Assembly (NCBI GenBank): GCA_017848435.1 | Contig: JAFEHU010000025.1 | Span: forward strand, 1 to 61,555 | DNA length: 61,555 nucleotides | Origin: Burkholderiaceae bacterium | GTDB lineage: Bacteria > Pseudomonadota > Gammaproteobacteria > Burkholderiales > Burkholderiaceae_C | Reading direction: 5' to 3' | Part shown: positions 1 to 9,489 of the stretch, in pieces | Position numbering within the stretch: the first letter of the stretch is position 1 | How the letters are laid out: the number at the start of each line of letters is the position of its first letter | The notes under the pieces: generated by a model | The model's input: only the letters and a program-made list of their open reading frames with translations | Database searches by the model: none | What the model was told of the DNA's origin: nothing | Position numbers and translations under genes: made by a program

Positions 1-85
1 TCAAGGTGGTCTTGCCGTGGTCAACGTGACCAATCGTGCCCACGTTCACGTGGGGCTTGGTGCGTGTGAATTTCTCTTTTGCCAT
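1..85 (-). CDS. tuf: Elongation factor Tu, N-terminal fragment (cut by window edge)
   Basis: Only the first 28 residues are in the window; the gene runs off the left edge. The reading begins MAKEKFTRTKPHVNVGTIGH and continues into VDHGKTT, which is the EF-Tu start and the G1 P-loop that binds GTP. EF-Tu delivers aminoacyl-tRNA to the ribosome. It lies directly downstream of the tRNA-Tyr, tRNA-Gly and tRNA-Thr genes on the same strand, the classical tRNA-tufB arrangement, so it is probably the tufB copy and co-transcribed with them. Confidence 0.95.
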   Translation of the reverse strand, partial: MAKEKFTRTKPHVNVGTIGHVDHGKTTL

Positions 86-168
86 TTTTCAAATCTCCAG
101 CAGGAACGCCAAAAAACAAACAAATGCCGGTGCGCGACCTGTCAACACACGCAACACCCCGAAAATTG

Positions 169-243
<75 letters not shown>

Positions 244-270
244 AAACCTATCGATACACACAACTGACGA

Positions 271-344
271 TGGAGCGGGAGACGGGAATCGAACCCGTAT
301 CATTAGCTTGGAAGGCTAAGGTTCTACCACTAAACTACTCCCGC
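271..344 (-). tRNA. tRNA-Gly (anticodon TCC)
   Basis: Acceptor GCGGGAG pairs CTCCCGC, discriminator T, encoded CCA. The anticodon loop contains TCC between CTTAGC and GCTAAT, and the T loop is the standard GGTTCGATTCC. Reads GGA and GGG. Middle gene of the three-tRNA cluster. Confidence 0.95.
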
Positions 345-451
345 ATCACCCACACCTTGCGGCGCGGATGTGATGCCTGGAAACCCCTCGAAGCCTTCGC
401 TCGCGCCGGCTTCGACCCGTCTTCAAACGCTCACACACTCAATTGTTTTGC

Positions 452-537
452 TGGTGGAGGAGGCTGGATTCGAACCAGCGTAGGCGTAAGCCAACAGATT
501 TACAGTCTGCCCCCTTTAGCCACTCGGGCACCCCTCC
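452..537 (-). tRNA. tRNA-Tyr (anticodon GTA)
   Basis: At 86 nt including encoded CCA it has the long variable arm of a class II tRNA (GGCTTACGCC). Acceptor GGAGGGG pairs CTCCTCC with one G-T pair, and the anticodon loop is CTGTAAA. It is first of the tRNA-Tyr, tRNA-Gly, tRNA-Thr, tuf series. A CATAAT hexamer about 15 bp upstream on the minus strand is a plausible -10. Confidence 0.95.
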
Positions 538-567
538 TCAGCGAACCTCGAATTATGCCACGAAAAC

Positions 568-591
568 ATGACGATGGCCAAGCATCGTCAT
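568..591 (-). terminator. Hairpin after ung, probable terminator
   Basis: A perfect 9-bp stem (ATGACGATG/CATCGTCAT, 6-nt loop) sits 5 bp downstream of the ung stop and is followed on the minus strand by TGTTTT. The T-rich tail is short. It separates ung from the tRNA-tuf unit. Confidence 0.55.
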
Positions 592-595
592 CAGA

Positions 596-1348
596 TTACC
601 AATTTACGTTCTCCAAACCGTGTGCCTGCAGAAATGCATTGGCCGCCCCGAAGTGGCCACAGCCCATGAAAGGCCTGGGTGGACGGCGGGCCGACAGCGG
701 CGACGGGTGGTTGGCGAGCAGCACCAAATGGCGGGTTGCGGCCCCCTCAGCCTCTGCGATCAGCGGCTGTTTGGCCTGCGCATGGGCGCCCCAGAGCATG
801 AACACGGCGTGTGGTGCCGTGGCGGCCACCTGCTGGATGAGGCGGTCGGTCAGCAGCTCCCAGCCTTGTTTGGCGTGGCTGGCGGGCTGGCCGTCTTCCA
901 CCGTCAGGCAGGTGTTGAGCAACAACACCCCCTGCGTGGCCCAGCGCGCCAGCGAACCGTTGGCAGCGGGCGGAATGCCCAGGTCGCGCGCGAGTTCCTG
1001 AAACATGTTGCGCAGTGACGGCGGCAGACGCTCGCCAGGCGCCACGGAAAACGCCAAGCCCTCGGCCTGCCCGGGGCCGTGGTAGGGGTCTTGCCCCAGG
1101 ATGACGACCTTCACCGCTGCCAGCGGCGTGAGCGCCAAGGCCCGCAGCGGCGCGGCGGGGTAGACCACCGCGCCCGCAGCCAGCCGCCCGGCGACAAAAG
1201 CACCCAGCTGCTGTCCGCTTGCGCTGGCAAAAAAATCGTCCAGCACCGGCTGCCAGCCTGCGTCGACGGGCCAGTCGGCCGGGCGCCAATGGGCCAGCGA
1301 ACCGGCCACAGGGGCGTTTTCAGGCCACAACGGGGGCTGGGAACTCAT
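596..1348 (-). CDS. ung: Uracil-DNA glycosylase
   Basis: Removes uracil from DNA, the first step of base-excision repair. 250 aa, slightly longer than the usual 220-230 because of an extended N-terminus. The family motifs are all visible: GQDPYHGP at 85-92 with catalytic Asp87, the uracil-recognition stretch LLLNTCLTV with Asn145, and the leucine-intercalation loop HPSPLSA at 214-220 with His214. The ATG at 1346-1348 is the last part of a dispersed repeat that fills the whole gap between trpC and ung. Same strand as trpC, 68 bp downstream of it. Confidence 0.97.
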   Translation of the reverse strand: MSSQPPLWPENAPVAGSLAHWRPADWPVDAGWQPVLDDFFASASGQQLGAFVAGRLAAGAVVYPAAPLRALALTPLAAVKVVILGQDPYHGPGQAEGLAFSVAPGERLPPSLRNMFQELARDLGIPPAANGSLARWATQGVLLLNTCLTVEDGQPASHAKQGWELLTDRLIQQVAATAPHAVFMLWGAHAQAKQPLIAEAEGAATRHLVLLANHPSPLSARRPPRPFMGCGHFGAANAFLQAHGLENVNW

Positions 1349-1414
1349 TTTTCAGGCCAAATCCGGCTCAAGCCTTAGTCAAAGCTAGCGATTCAGCTAC
1401 TAAAACAGGAGCAA
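1346..1414 (-). repeat. Dispersed 70-bp element, copy A
   Basis: Read on the minus strand it begins TTGCTCCTGTTTTAGTAGC, continues through GACTAAGGC and ends ATTTGGCCTGAAAAATG. The same order of blocks recurs at 8266, 15616, 21278, 33817, 44204 and 47162. It exactly fills the trpC-ung gap: its first base abuts the trpC stop codon and its terminal ATG is the ung start codon. Confidence 0.8.
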
Positions 1415-2206
1415 TCAAGTCCCAAACAAAGCGGCCAGCGCCTCGCCCGGCTCCTTGGCGCGCATGAAGGCCTCGCCAACCAGGAAGGCGTGCACGCCTT
1501 CGGCGCGCATCAGCGCCACGTCGGCGGGTGTGAGGATGCCGCTTTCGGTGACCAGCAGGCGGTCGGACGGCACTTCTTTGCGCAGCGCCAAGGTGGTGTC
1601 GAGCGTGACCTCGAAGGTGCGCAGGTTGCGGTTGTTGATGCCGACCAGCGGCGTCTTGAGGCGCAGTGCGCGCTCCAGTTCGCGTGCGTCGTGCACCTCG
1701 ACCAGCACGGCCATGCCCAGGTCCAGCGCCAAGGCTTCGAAGTCGGCCATCTGCGCGTTGTCCAGCGCGGCGGCGATCAGCAGCACCGCATCGGCGCCCA
1801 TCGCACGCGACTCAAAGACCTGGTAGGCGTCCACCAGAAAGTCCTTGCGCAGCACCGGCAGGCCGCAGGAGGCGCGGGCCTGTTTCAGCGCGTCCACACT
1901 GCCCTGGAAGAACTGTTTGTCGGTCAGCACCGACAGGCATGCGGCACCGAATTCGGCGTAACTCTGCGCAATGTCGGCTGGGATAAAGTCTTCCCGCAGC
2001 ACGCCCTTGGACGGGCTGGCTTTCTTGACCTCGGCGATCACCGCAGCCTGGCCTGCGGCCACCTTGCCACGCATGGCGCCAACGAAGTCGCGCGTCAGCA
2101 CCCGCGACTCGGCGTCGGCGCGCATCGCGGCCAGCGGCATGCGCTTCTGGGCGGCGGCGATTTCTTCGCGCTTGACCTCAATGATCTTGTTCAATATGTC
2201 CGACAT
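1415..2206 (-). CDS. trpC: Indole-3-glycerol-phosphate synthase
   Basis: Closes the indole ring in tryptophan synthesis, converting carboxyphenylamino-deoxyribulose phosphate to indole-3-glycerol phosphate. 263 aa, normal for the monofunctional enzyme, with no fused TrpF. Conserved blocks: [10 protein letters not shown] (catalytic Glu59 and Lys61), LRKDF (Lys121), LVEV (Glu170), GINNRNL at 189-195 and VTESGI near the C-terminus, in TIM-barrel order. It starts 3 bp after the trpD stop and is last of the trpE-G-D-C series. Confidence 0.97.
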   Translation of the reverse strand: MSDILNKIIEVKREEIAAAQKRMPLAAMRADAESRVLTRDFVGAMRGKVAAGQAAVIAEVKKASPSKGVLREDFIPADIAQSYAEFGAACLSVLTDKQFFQGSVDALKQARASCGLPVLRKDFLVDAYQVFESRAMGADAVLLIAAALDNAQMADFEALALDLGMAVLVEVHDARELERALRLKTPLVGINNRNLRTFEVTLDTTLALRKEVPSDRLLVTESGILTPADVALMRAEGVHAFLVGEAFMRAKEPGEALAALFGT

Positions 2207-2209
2207 GGC

Positions 2210-3256
2210 TCAGCCTGCTAAAGATTGGGAAAGGGACACCAGCGCCACGAGTTTGGCTTTGGCCGCACCCGTTGCGATGGCCTGGCGCGCCAGCGACAGG
2301 CCGTCAGGAATGGAGGCTGCCACGTTGGCCGCATACAGCGCCACGCCCGCGTTGAGCACCACGATGTCGTGCGCCGCGCCGGGTTGGCCGTCGAGCACGC
2401 CGATCAGCATGGCGCGCGATTGCTCGGGCGTTTCCACGCGCAACTGGCGGCTGCTGGACATGGCCAGGCCAAAGTCTTCGGGGTGGATTTCGTACTCGCG
2501 GATGTTGCCGTCTTTCAGCTCGCCGACCACGGTGGCGGCACCGAGGCTGACCTCGTCCATGCCGTCACGGCCATAGACGACCAGCGCGTGTTCGGCGCCC
2601 AGGCGCTGCAGCGCCCGCACCTGGATGCCCACCAGATCAGCATGGAACACGCCCATCAAAATGTTGGGTGCGCCGGCCGGGTTGGTCAGCGGCCCGAGGA
2701 TGTTGAACAGCGTGCGCACGCCCATTTCCTTGCGCACCGGCGCCACGTTCTTCATCGCCGGGTGGTGGTTCGGCGCGAACATGAAACCCATGCCGACCTC
2801 GGCGATGCAGCGCGCAATCGCGTCGGGCGGCAGGTTGATGCCGATGCCCAGGCTCTCCAGCACGTCGGCACTGCCCGACTTGCTGCTGACGCTGCGCCCG
2901 CCGTGTTTGCTGACGCGGGCGCCCGCAGCGGCGGCCACGAACATGCTGCAGGTGGAAATGTTGAAGGTGTGCGAGCCGTCGCCACCGGTGCCCACAATGT
3001 CCACCAGGTGCGTTTTGTCCGCCACCTCCACCTTGGTCGAGAACTCGCGCATCACCTGCGCGGCGGCGGTGATTTCGCCGATGGTTTCCTTCTTCACGCG
3101 CAGGCCGGTGATCAGTGCGGCCACCATCACCGGCGACATTTCGCCGCGCATGATGAGCCGCATGATGTGCAGCATTTCGTCGTGAAAGATCTCGCGGTGC
3201 TCGATGGTGCGCTGCAGCGCCTCCTGCGGCGTGATCTGGTGTGCCGTAGCCGTCAT
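2210..3256 (-). CDS. trpD: Anthranilate phosphoribosyltransferase
   Basis: Transfers phosphoribose from PRPP to anthranilate. 348 aa from the start [10 protein letters not shown]. The PRPP/Mg motif [14 protein letters not shown] begins at residue 89, and [15 protein letters not shown] follows, both hallmarks of TrpD. The start ATG overlaps the trpG stop (ATGA), so the two are translationally coupled. The open frame continues upstream through trpG, but only this start gives the family's N-terminal helical domain. Confidence 0.97.
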   Translation of the reverse strand: MTATAHQITPQEALQRTIEHREIFHDEMLHIMRLIMRGEMSPVMVAALITGLRVKKETIGEITAAAQVMREFSTKVEVADKTHLVDIVGTGGDGSHTFNISTCSMFVAAAAGARVSKHGGRSVSSKSGSADVLESLGIGINLPPDAIARCIAEVGMGFMFAPNHHPAMKNVAPVRKEMGVRTLFNILGPLTNPAGAPNILMGVFHADLVGIQVRALQRLGAEHALVVYGRDGMDEVSLGAATVVGELKDGNIREYEIHPEDFGLAMSSSRQLRVETPEQSRAMLIGVLDGQPGAAHDIVVLNAGVALYAANVAASIPDGLSLARQAIATGAAKAKLVALVSLSQSLAG

Positions 3257-3830
3257 GCGAGCTCCAGAAAGTTTTTCAGCATGGCGTGGCCGTGCTCGGT
3301 GAGGATGGACTCGGGGTGGAACTGCACACCTTCCACGCGCACGGCCGACGGGAAGCCGGCGTGGCGCACGCCCATGATCTCGCCATCGTCGGTCCAGGCG
3401 GTGGTCTTCAATTCGGGCGGGCAGGTGGCTTTTTCGATCGCCAGCGAGTGGTAGCGGTTCACGGTGAACTGCGTGGGCAGGTGCGCAAACACGCCCTCGC
3501 CGGTGGTGGTGATGACGCTGGTCTTGCCGTGCATCAGCTGCTGCGCCCGAACGATCTTGCCGCCAAAGGCCGCGCCAATGCTCTGGTGGCCGAGGCAGAC
3601 GCCCAGAATGGGCAACTTGCCGGCGAAGTGCCGAATGGCCGCCACCGAAATGCCGGCCTCGTTCGGCGAGCAAGGACCGGGCGAGACGACCAGCCGGTCG
3701 GGCTGGCGCGCGGCAATGCCCTCCAAGGTGATCTCGTCGTTGCGGAACACCTCCACCTCGGCACCCAACTCCCCGAAATACTGCACCAGGTTGTAGGTGA
3801 AGCTGTCGTAGTTGTCGACCATCAACAGTT

Positions 3831-3834
<4 letters not shown>
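3253..3834 (-). CDS. trpG: Anthranilate synthase glutaminase subunit
   Basis: Class I amidotransferase that releases ammonia from glutamine for TrpE. 193 aa. The catalytic triad is readable: Cys80 in [11 protein letters not shown], with His173 and Glu175 in [17 protein letters not shown]-type N-terminus ([14 protein letters not shown]) and the [11 protein letters not shown] oxyanion region are standard. It overlaps trpE by 4 bp upstream and trpD by 4 bp downstream. It may also serve para-aminobenzoate synthase, as in some relatives; that is not visible here. Confidence 0.96.
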
Positions 3835-5330
<1,496 letters not shown>

Positions 5331-5419
5331 GGGATGAGCCTCCAGCTCGGTCAGCGCCCCAACAGGTACGGGGGGCTGTGTTCATTCTTCAGGCCAATGC
5401 CTCGGAAAAGAGGCGCGGG

Positions 5420-5463
5420 GACACGGGTGGCCGTGTCAATCAGGAATGGGGTTGCGCGGCCAC
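5420..5463 (-). promoter_or_regulatory. Candidate trp attenuator, alternative hairpins
   Basis: On the transcript, GUGGCCG just after the Trp codons (5463-5457) can pair with CGGCCAC (5433-5427). The same downstream strand also forms a 7-bp hairpin GACACGG/CCGUGUC (5437-5420, loop CCAC). The two foldings are mutually exclusive, as in antiterminator versus terminator control. The U stretch (CUCUUUU) comes about 10 nt after the hairpin, not directly, so the termination step is not certain. Confidence 0.5.
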
Positions 5464-5523
5464 ACGCCAGGGCCAGGCTCCCCGGTCGTCCCGACCTGTG
5501 CGCGTGTTGCGGTGAATGAACAT
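5440..5523 (-). CDS. trpL: Candidate Trp leader peptide
   Basis: A 27-codon frame starting MFIHRNTRTG and ending RVAAQPHS, about 110 bp upstream of trpE. It carries Trp17-Pro-Trp19 in an otherwise Trp-free peptide, the pattern expected where ribosome stalling on Trp codons senses tryptophan. Hairpins compatible with attenuation begin just after the Trp codons. There is no ribosome-binding site: an extended -10 (TGCTACACT) lies 6 bp before the ATG, so transcription would begin at or next to the AUG and the message would be leaderless. Not confirmed by comparison. Confidence 0.6.
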   Translation of the reverse strand: MFIHRNTRTGRDDRGAWPWRVAAQPHS

Positions 5524-5529
5524 GGCCAA

Positions 5530-5574
5530 AGTGTAGCAAACGTGTTACGCCTCACGGGGCACGTCTAGGTAACA
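5530..5574 (-). promoter_or_regulatory. trp promoter (extended -10) and possible operator
   Basis: Minus-strand TGC-TACACT at 5538-5530 is an extended -10 with no recognisable -35. An inverted repeat TGTTAC (5543-5548) / GTAACA (5569-5574), 20 bp apart, lies where an upstream regulator would sit. It could serve the divergent gene at 5642 instead. The 5331-5641 intergenic stretch otherwise holds only trpL and its hairpins. Confidence 0.4.
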
Positions 5575-5641
5575 ACCATGTGGCGAATCGGCAGCGAAAC
5601 GACCAGAATAAATGAACGACCGTACTTTTTTAGGAGCCACG

Positions 5642-6229
5642 ATGGCATATCTCCGTAATCTGGGGCTGTTTTGCGCTGCGGCGCTGTTGGCAACGAGCGG
5701 CTGGGCCGCCACCGTCGATGTCGCCGGGGTCAAGCTGGAAGACAGCCTGGAGCTGCAGGGCAGCAAACTGCAGCTGAACGGCGCCGGTGTCCGCACCAAG
5801 GTGATTTTCAAGGTCTATGTGGCCGGCCTGTACCTGAACAAAAAAGCCCAGACGCCCGAAGAAGTGCTGGCCGCCACCGGCCCCAAGCGCATGAGCCTGA
5901 CGATGCTGCGTGACATTGACGCGGCCGAACTGGGCAAGCTGTTCACCAAAGGTGTGGAAGACAACACCCCGAAAAGCGAGGTGTCCAAACTGGTTCCAGG
6001 CCTGGTGCGCATGGGCCAGCTGTTTGCCGACCAGAAAAAGCTGAAGTCGGGCGACAACGTGCTGATCGACTGGGTGCCCGGCACCGGCACCACGCTGACC
6101 ATCAACGGCAAACTGCAGCCCGACCCGTTCAAGGAACCAGAATTCTTCAACGCGCTGATGCGCATCTGGTTCGGCGACAAGCCGGCCGACAGTTCGCTGA
6201 AGGACGCGCTGCTCGGCAAACCAGCCTGA
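5642..6229 (+). CDS. Chalcone isomerase-like periplasmic protein
   Basis: 195 aa starting MAYLRNLGLF, chosen because AGGAG lies 5 bp upstream. Residues 1-22 form a Sec signal peptide ending GWA. The mature part (VDVAGVKLEDS..., GVRTKVIFKVYVAGLYL, MRIWFGDKPADSSLKDALLG) matches the bacterial chalcone-isomerase-like family. These bacterial members share the fold, but most have no demonstrated isomerase activity and their function is unknown. It sits divergently between trpE and gph, two genes often adjacent in relatives. Confidence 0.8.
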   Translation: MAYLRNLGLFCAAALLATSGWAATVDVAGVKLEDSLELQGSKLQLNGAGVRTKVIFKVYVAGLYLNKKAQTPEEVLAATGPKRMSLTMLRDIDAAELGKLFTKGVEDNTPKSEVSKLVPGLVRMGQLFADQKKLKSGDNVLIDWVPGTGTTLTINGKLQPDPFKEPEFFNALMRIWFGDKPADSSLKDALLGKPA

Positions 6230-6249
6230 CCGGCCACGCGGGCGGCGTC

Positions 6250-6963
6250 TCAGACCGCCAGCAGCGTGGCCAGCGAGTCGGTGAAGCCGTCGGCGTCGAC
6301 GGTGTGCACCGGCTGGCCGTGGTTGTAGCCGTAGGTCACCAGCCACACCGGGCAACCGGCGGCGCGGGCGGCTTGCGCGTCGTTGCTGGAGTCGCCCACC
6401 ATCAGCGTGTGGGCGGGCAGCGTGCCCAGCGCTTCGCAGGTTTTGACCAGCGGCAGTGGGTCAGGCTTCTTGCGCTCGAACGCGTCGCCGCCAAACACCA
6501 CCGGGAAAAACCTGTCTAGCCCCTTGGCCTGGAGCAGCGGCAGCGCAAACGCGGTCGGTTTGTTGGTCAAGCAGGCCAATGGCATGCCCCGCGCCTGCAG
6601 CCCTTCCAGGCACGCCAGCACGCCGGGGTACACATGGGCCTCCTGCCCATTGATGGCCAGGTAATGGGTTTGGTAATGGTCCCAGGCCGGCGCCTGCAGC
6701 GCCTCGAACTCGGCGGCCGACAGCGTGTGGTCACCTTCGGCCAACACCCGGCTCAGCAGCGAACGGATCAGGTGCTCCGAGCCCTTGCCAATCAGCTGTT
6801 CCACCACGTTGCGGCTGACCGATGTGGGCGTGCCAACGGGCAGCGGCAACTGGGCCAGCATGTGGTTCAAAGCCAATACAAAGTCACCCACGGTGTCGAT
6901 GAGGGTGCCGTCGAGGTCAAAAATGACGCCTTGCAGCGTAGTAAAGTTCAAAGGTGCGGGCAT
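6250..6963 (-). CDS. gph: Phosphoglycolate phosphatase
   Basis: HAD-superfamily hydrolase that dephosphorylates 2-phosphoglycolate, a by-product of DNA repair and metabolism, to glycolate. 237 aa from MPAPLNFTTL; upstream in-frame codons do not resemble the family. HAD motifs: FDLDGTLIDT with nucleophile Asp16 and acid Asp18, LACLTNKP (motif II) and VGDSSNDAQAARAAG (motif IV), with a helical cap between. Convergent with the chalcone isomerase-like gene, 20 bp apart. Its product glycolate is the substrate of the GlcD encoded at 39 kb. Confidence 0.93.
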   Translation of the reverse strand: MPAPLNFTTLQGVIFDLDGTLIDTVGDFVLALNHMLAQLPLPVGTPTSVSRNVVEQLIGKGSEHLIRSLLSRVLAEGDHTLSAAEFEALQAPAWDHYQTHYLAINGQEAHVYPGVLACLEGLQARGMPLACLTNKPTAFALPLLQAKGLDRFFPVVFGGDAFERKKPDPLPLVKTCEALGTLPAHTLMVGDSSNDAQAARAAGCPVWLVTYGYNHGQPVHTVDADGFTDSLATLLAV

Positions 6964-7063
6964 GTTGTTCAAGCGGCGGCCCACCGGGCCATGACCGGGC
7001 CGATTATCCGCACCGCAAACGCCCTGCCTTCTTGCTTTTTCTGACACAACACCCCGACACCTG

Positions 7064-7669
7064 ATGGAACTCTGGTTTCTGGCGAGCCTGCTCGCCGTGG
7101 GCACGCTGGTGCTCAAATCCCGCGAACAGCGGCGGCGCATTGCGCTGCTGGCGCAGCACCTGGGTGAATACCGGGTGGAAAAGCTGATGGAAACGCTGAC
7201 CCAGGGCTACCTGCGGGCGCTGGGCGAGGCCGACCCGGAACGGGCCGGGTCGATCTGGCAACTGCTGGCCTCTGCCGAGCAGGACCTCGCCACCCAGTTC
7301 AGCCGGTTTGCGGCCGGTTTTGCCCGGGTGGACGCGGCGCAGACCCGTGTCAGCACAATTCCGTGGGCGCTGCCGCTGGCCGACCGGCTGTTCCCGCAGG
7401 CCACGTTCGACGTGCGTGCCGCGTTCCAGCTGCATGCCGACGGCATTGCCCGGGTGGTGGGCAACGCCGCCGGGCTGGGCCCGAAGGACAAGGCCTTCAC
7501 CTTGTCGGCCGAACTGCTCCTGATGCAGCACACCTGCCATTGGTTTTGCCGCTCCAAGGCGACCGCCTCGGCACGGGTGCTGGTGCGGCACCAGACGCCG
7601 CATGCCCAGCTGATGGCGTCTGTCTCGCCCGAAACCCGGGCTGGCTACACCGCACTCACGGGCGGCTGA
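7064..7669 (+). CDS. Conserved hypothetical, membrane-anchored
   Basis: 201 aa, not identified. The first ~17 residues (MELWFLASLLAVGTLVL) are one hydrophobic anchor, followed by a basic stretch (KSREQRRR) suggesting a cytoplasmic body. The rest is mostly helical with a conserved-looking SAELLLMQHTCHWFC segment. Codon use matches neighbours and the frame is open with a clean stop, so I take it as real. It is divergent from gph (100 bp) and 81 bp upstream of the EIIA-like gene. Confidence 0.65.
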   Translation: MELWFLASLLAVGTLVLKSREQRRRIALLAQHLGEYRVEKLMETLTQGYLRALGEADPERAGSIWQLLASAEQDLATQFSRFAAGFARVDAAQTRVSTIPWALPLADRLFPQATFDVRAAFQLHADGIARVVGNAAGLGPKDKAFTLSAELLLMQHTCHWFCRSKATASARVLVRHQTPHAQLMASVSPETRAGYTALTGG

Positions 7670-7750
7670 ACGGGTGGCAGCGCCGTTTTGTCTGGCGCGT
7701 TGGCCGGCCAAAGACCTTACACTGACTTACAAACACCGTCCAAATTGCCC

Positions 7751-8242
7751 ATGAAAGACCTGTTGTCTCTTGACCGCATCGTGCTGAACGCCACGTTCAC
7801 CTCCAAGCAGCACGCGTTTGAGGACGTGGGCCGATTGGCGTACGCGCGCCGCGGGCCGAAGCCCGACGAGATTGCGCTACGGCTGGCCAAGCGCGAGGCG
7901 CGCAGCTCCACCGCGCTCGGCTACGGCATGGCCCTGCCACACGCCCAGGTCAAAGGGCTGGCCAAGCCGGTGGCGGTTTTTTTGAGGTCGTCGGAGCCGA
8001 TCGCGTTTGACGCGCCCGACGGAGTGCTGGTGGACCAGATCTGCGCGCTGCTGGTGCCCAAACCTGCCACGGCTGAGCACTTTGACCTGCTGACCCAGCT
8101 CACGCTGATGGTGTCGGACAGGCGTTTCCGGCAGCTGCTGGCGGCGTGCAACGAGCCCTTGGGCGTGTGGCAGCTGTTCCAGCAATGGCCCTACGGCATG
8201 ACCGAACCAACCAGCACCGCCATCGCCATGGCACCGGGCTGA
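7751..8242 (+). CDS. PTS EIIA-type (EIIA-Ntr-like) protein
   Basis: 163 aa from MKDLLSLDRI. Single PTS EIIA type 2 domain of the fructose/nitrogen class: an N-terminal helical repeat, then TALGYGMALPHAQVKGL, where His64 is the expected phosphorylation site, then a domain ending LGVWQLFQQ. In PtsN this histidine takes phosphate from NPr as part of the nitrogen PTS and regulates potassium transport and other processes. It is not next to rpoN, where ptsN usually lies in relatives, so it may be PtsN moved or a paralogue. A dispersed repeat follows. Confidence 0.85.
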   Translation: MKDLLSLDRIVLNATFTSKQHAFEDVGRLAYARRGPKPDEIALRLAKREARSSTALGYGMALPHAQVKGLAKPVAVFLRSSEPIAFDAPDGVLVDQICALLVPKPATAEHFDLLTQLTLMVSDRRFRQLLAACNEPLGVWQLFQQWPYGMTEPTSTAIAMAPG

Positions 8243-8265
8243 GCCGGGTTGGTTTCACCCATCAA

Positions 8266-8335
8266 TTGCTATTGAATCTGTAGCTTGATCGCCAGCCTGC
8301 ACTAAGGCCCATGGCCAATTTGGCTTGAAAAATGG
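8266..8335 (+). repeat. Dispersed 70-bp element, copy B
   Basis: Reads TTGCTATTGAATCTGTAGC, then GCACTAAGGCC, then AATTTGGCTTGAAAAATGG. It lies in the convergent gap between the EIIA-like gene and rpe. It matches copy A closely across its length, including the ATTTGGC-TGAAAAATG end, although here that ATG is not used as a start. Confidence 0.8.
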
Positions 8336-8339
8336 CCTG

Positions 8340-9035
8340 TCAGGCCTTTGCCAGAGCCTGCCGCATCGCCGCCACCACCGCCGCGTAGTCGGGCTGGCCA
8401 AAAATGGCGCTGCCGGCCACAAAGGTGTCGGCCCCGGCGGACGCCACCTGGGCGATGTTGTTGGCCTTGATGCCGCCGTCCACCTCCAGCCGGATGTCCT
8501 TGCCGCAGGCGTCAATCCGCTTGCGCACCGCCTCGGTCTTGCGCAGCGCCGAGTCGATGAAGCTCTGCCCGCCAAAGCCGGGGTTCACGCTCATGATGAG
8601 AATCAGGTCGATGTCGTCGATCACCCAGTCCAGCACGTCGAGCGGCTGCGCCGGGTTGAACACCAGCCCCGGCTTGCAGCCCTTGGCGCGGATCGCCTGG
8701 ATGCTGCGGTGCACGTGGGGCGAGGCGTCGGGGTGGAAGCTGATGTAGTCGGCGCCCGCGTCGGCAAAGGCGGCGGCCAGCGCGTCCACCGGCTGCACCA
8801 TCAGGTGCACGTCGATCGGCACTAGCGTGCCGTCGGCGGTCTTGGCGTGGGGCTTCAATGCGCTGCAGATCATCGGGCCGAAGGTCAGGTTGGGCACGTA
8901 ATGGTTGTCCATCACGTCGAAGTGGATCCAGTCGGCGCCGGCGGTGATGACATTTTTAACTTCTTCACCCAGCCGGGCAAAGTCGGCAGACAAGATGGAC
9001 GGGGCGATGCGGTAGGTGGGGGCAGGGGTGCTCAT
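8340..9035 (-). CDS. rpe: Ribulose-phosphate 3-epimerase
   Basis: Interconverts ribulose 5-phosphate and xylulose 5-phosphate in the pentose phosphate pathway. 231 aa from the ATG of [10 protein letters not shown]; a GTG two codons earlier is less likely. TIM-barrel motifs: [33 protein letters not shown] (metal-binding His and Asp), [16 protein letters not shown] and EVDGGI with the second catalytic Asp. Divergent from apaG. Confidence 0.96.
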   Translation of the reverse strand: MSTPAPTYRIAPSILSADFARLGEEVKNVITAGADWIHFDVMDNHYVPNLTFGPMICSALKPHAKTADGTLVPIDVHLMVQPVDALAAAFADAGADYISFHPDASPHVHRSIQAIRAKGCKPGLVFNPAQPLDVLDWVIDDIDLILIMSVNPGFGGQSFIDSALRKTEAVRKRIDACGKDIRLEVDGGIKANNIAQVASAGADTFVAGSAIFGQPDYAAVVAAMRQALAKA

Positions 9036-9099
9036 CCCCACATTCTGACGCGAATTCGCCCGACACCCAGGTGCATTCTTCTGCAGTTAGCATTGCCGC

Positions 9100-9489
9100 A
9101 TGCCTACCTACGAATTCACTGTTGACGTCCAGCCGCAGTTTCTGCCCGACCAGTCACAGCCCGACGCCAACCTGTTCAGCTTCGCCTACACCGTCACCAT
9201 CCGCAACACCGGGGACGTGCCGGCGCAGCTGATCGCGCGGCACTGGGTGATCGTGGACGCGAGCGGCCACACGGAAGAGGTCAAGGGCCTGGGCGTGGTG
9301 GGCCACCAGCCTCTGCTCAAGCCCGGCGAAGCGTTTGAATACACCAGCGGCAGCCGGTTGCGCACCGCCACCGGCACCATGCACGGCACCTATTTCTGCA
9401 TGGCCGAAGACGCGACCCGGTTTGACGCGCCGGTCAAACTTTTTGTGCTGGAGGCCAACGTGCCCGGCACCGGCCGGGTGCTGCATTGA
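9100..9489 (+). CDS. apaG: ApaG domain protein
   Basis: 129 aa, usual family length (about 125). The FN3-like beta fold is indicated by FAYTVTIRNTGDVPAQLIARHWVI, GEVKGLGVVGHQPLLKPGEAFEYTSG and MHGTYFCM, all typical of ApaG. Its biochemical role is unclear; in Enterobacteria it is linked to diadenosine tetraphosphate metabolism by gene order only. Its stop overlaps the start of the next gene, suggesting coupling. Confidence 0.94.
   Translation: MPTYEFTVDVQPQFLPDQSQPDANLFSFAYTVTIRNTGDVPAQLIARHWVIVDASGHTEEVKGLGVVGHQPLLKPGEAFEYTSGSRLRTATGTMHGTYFCMAEDATRFDAPVKLFVLEANVPGTGRVLH

Noticed and set aside
5351-5539. 62-codon minus-strand frame (MLHFGHVHSP...) upstream of trpE
   Set aside because: It would begin at a TTG inside the -10 region and lacks Trp codons; the 27-codon frame at 5440-5523 explains the region better.
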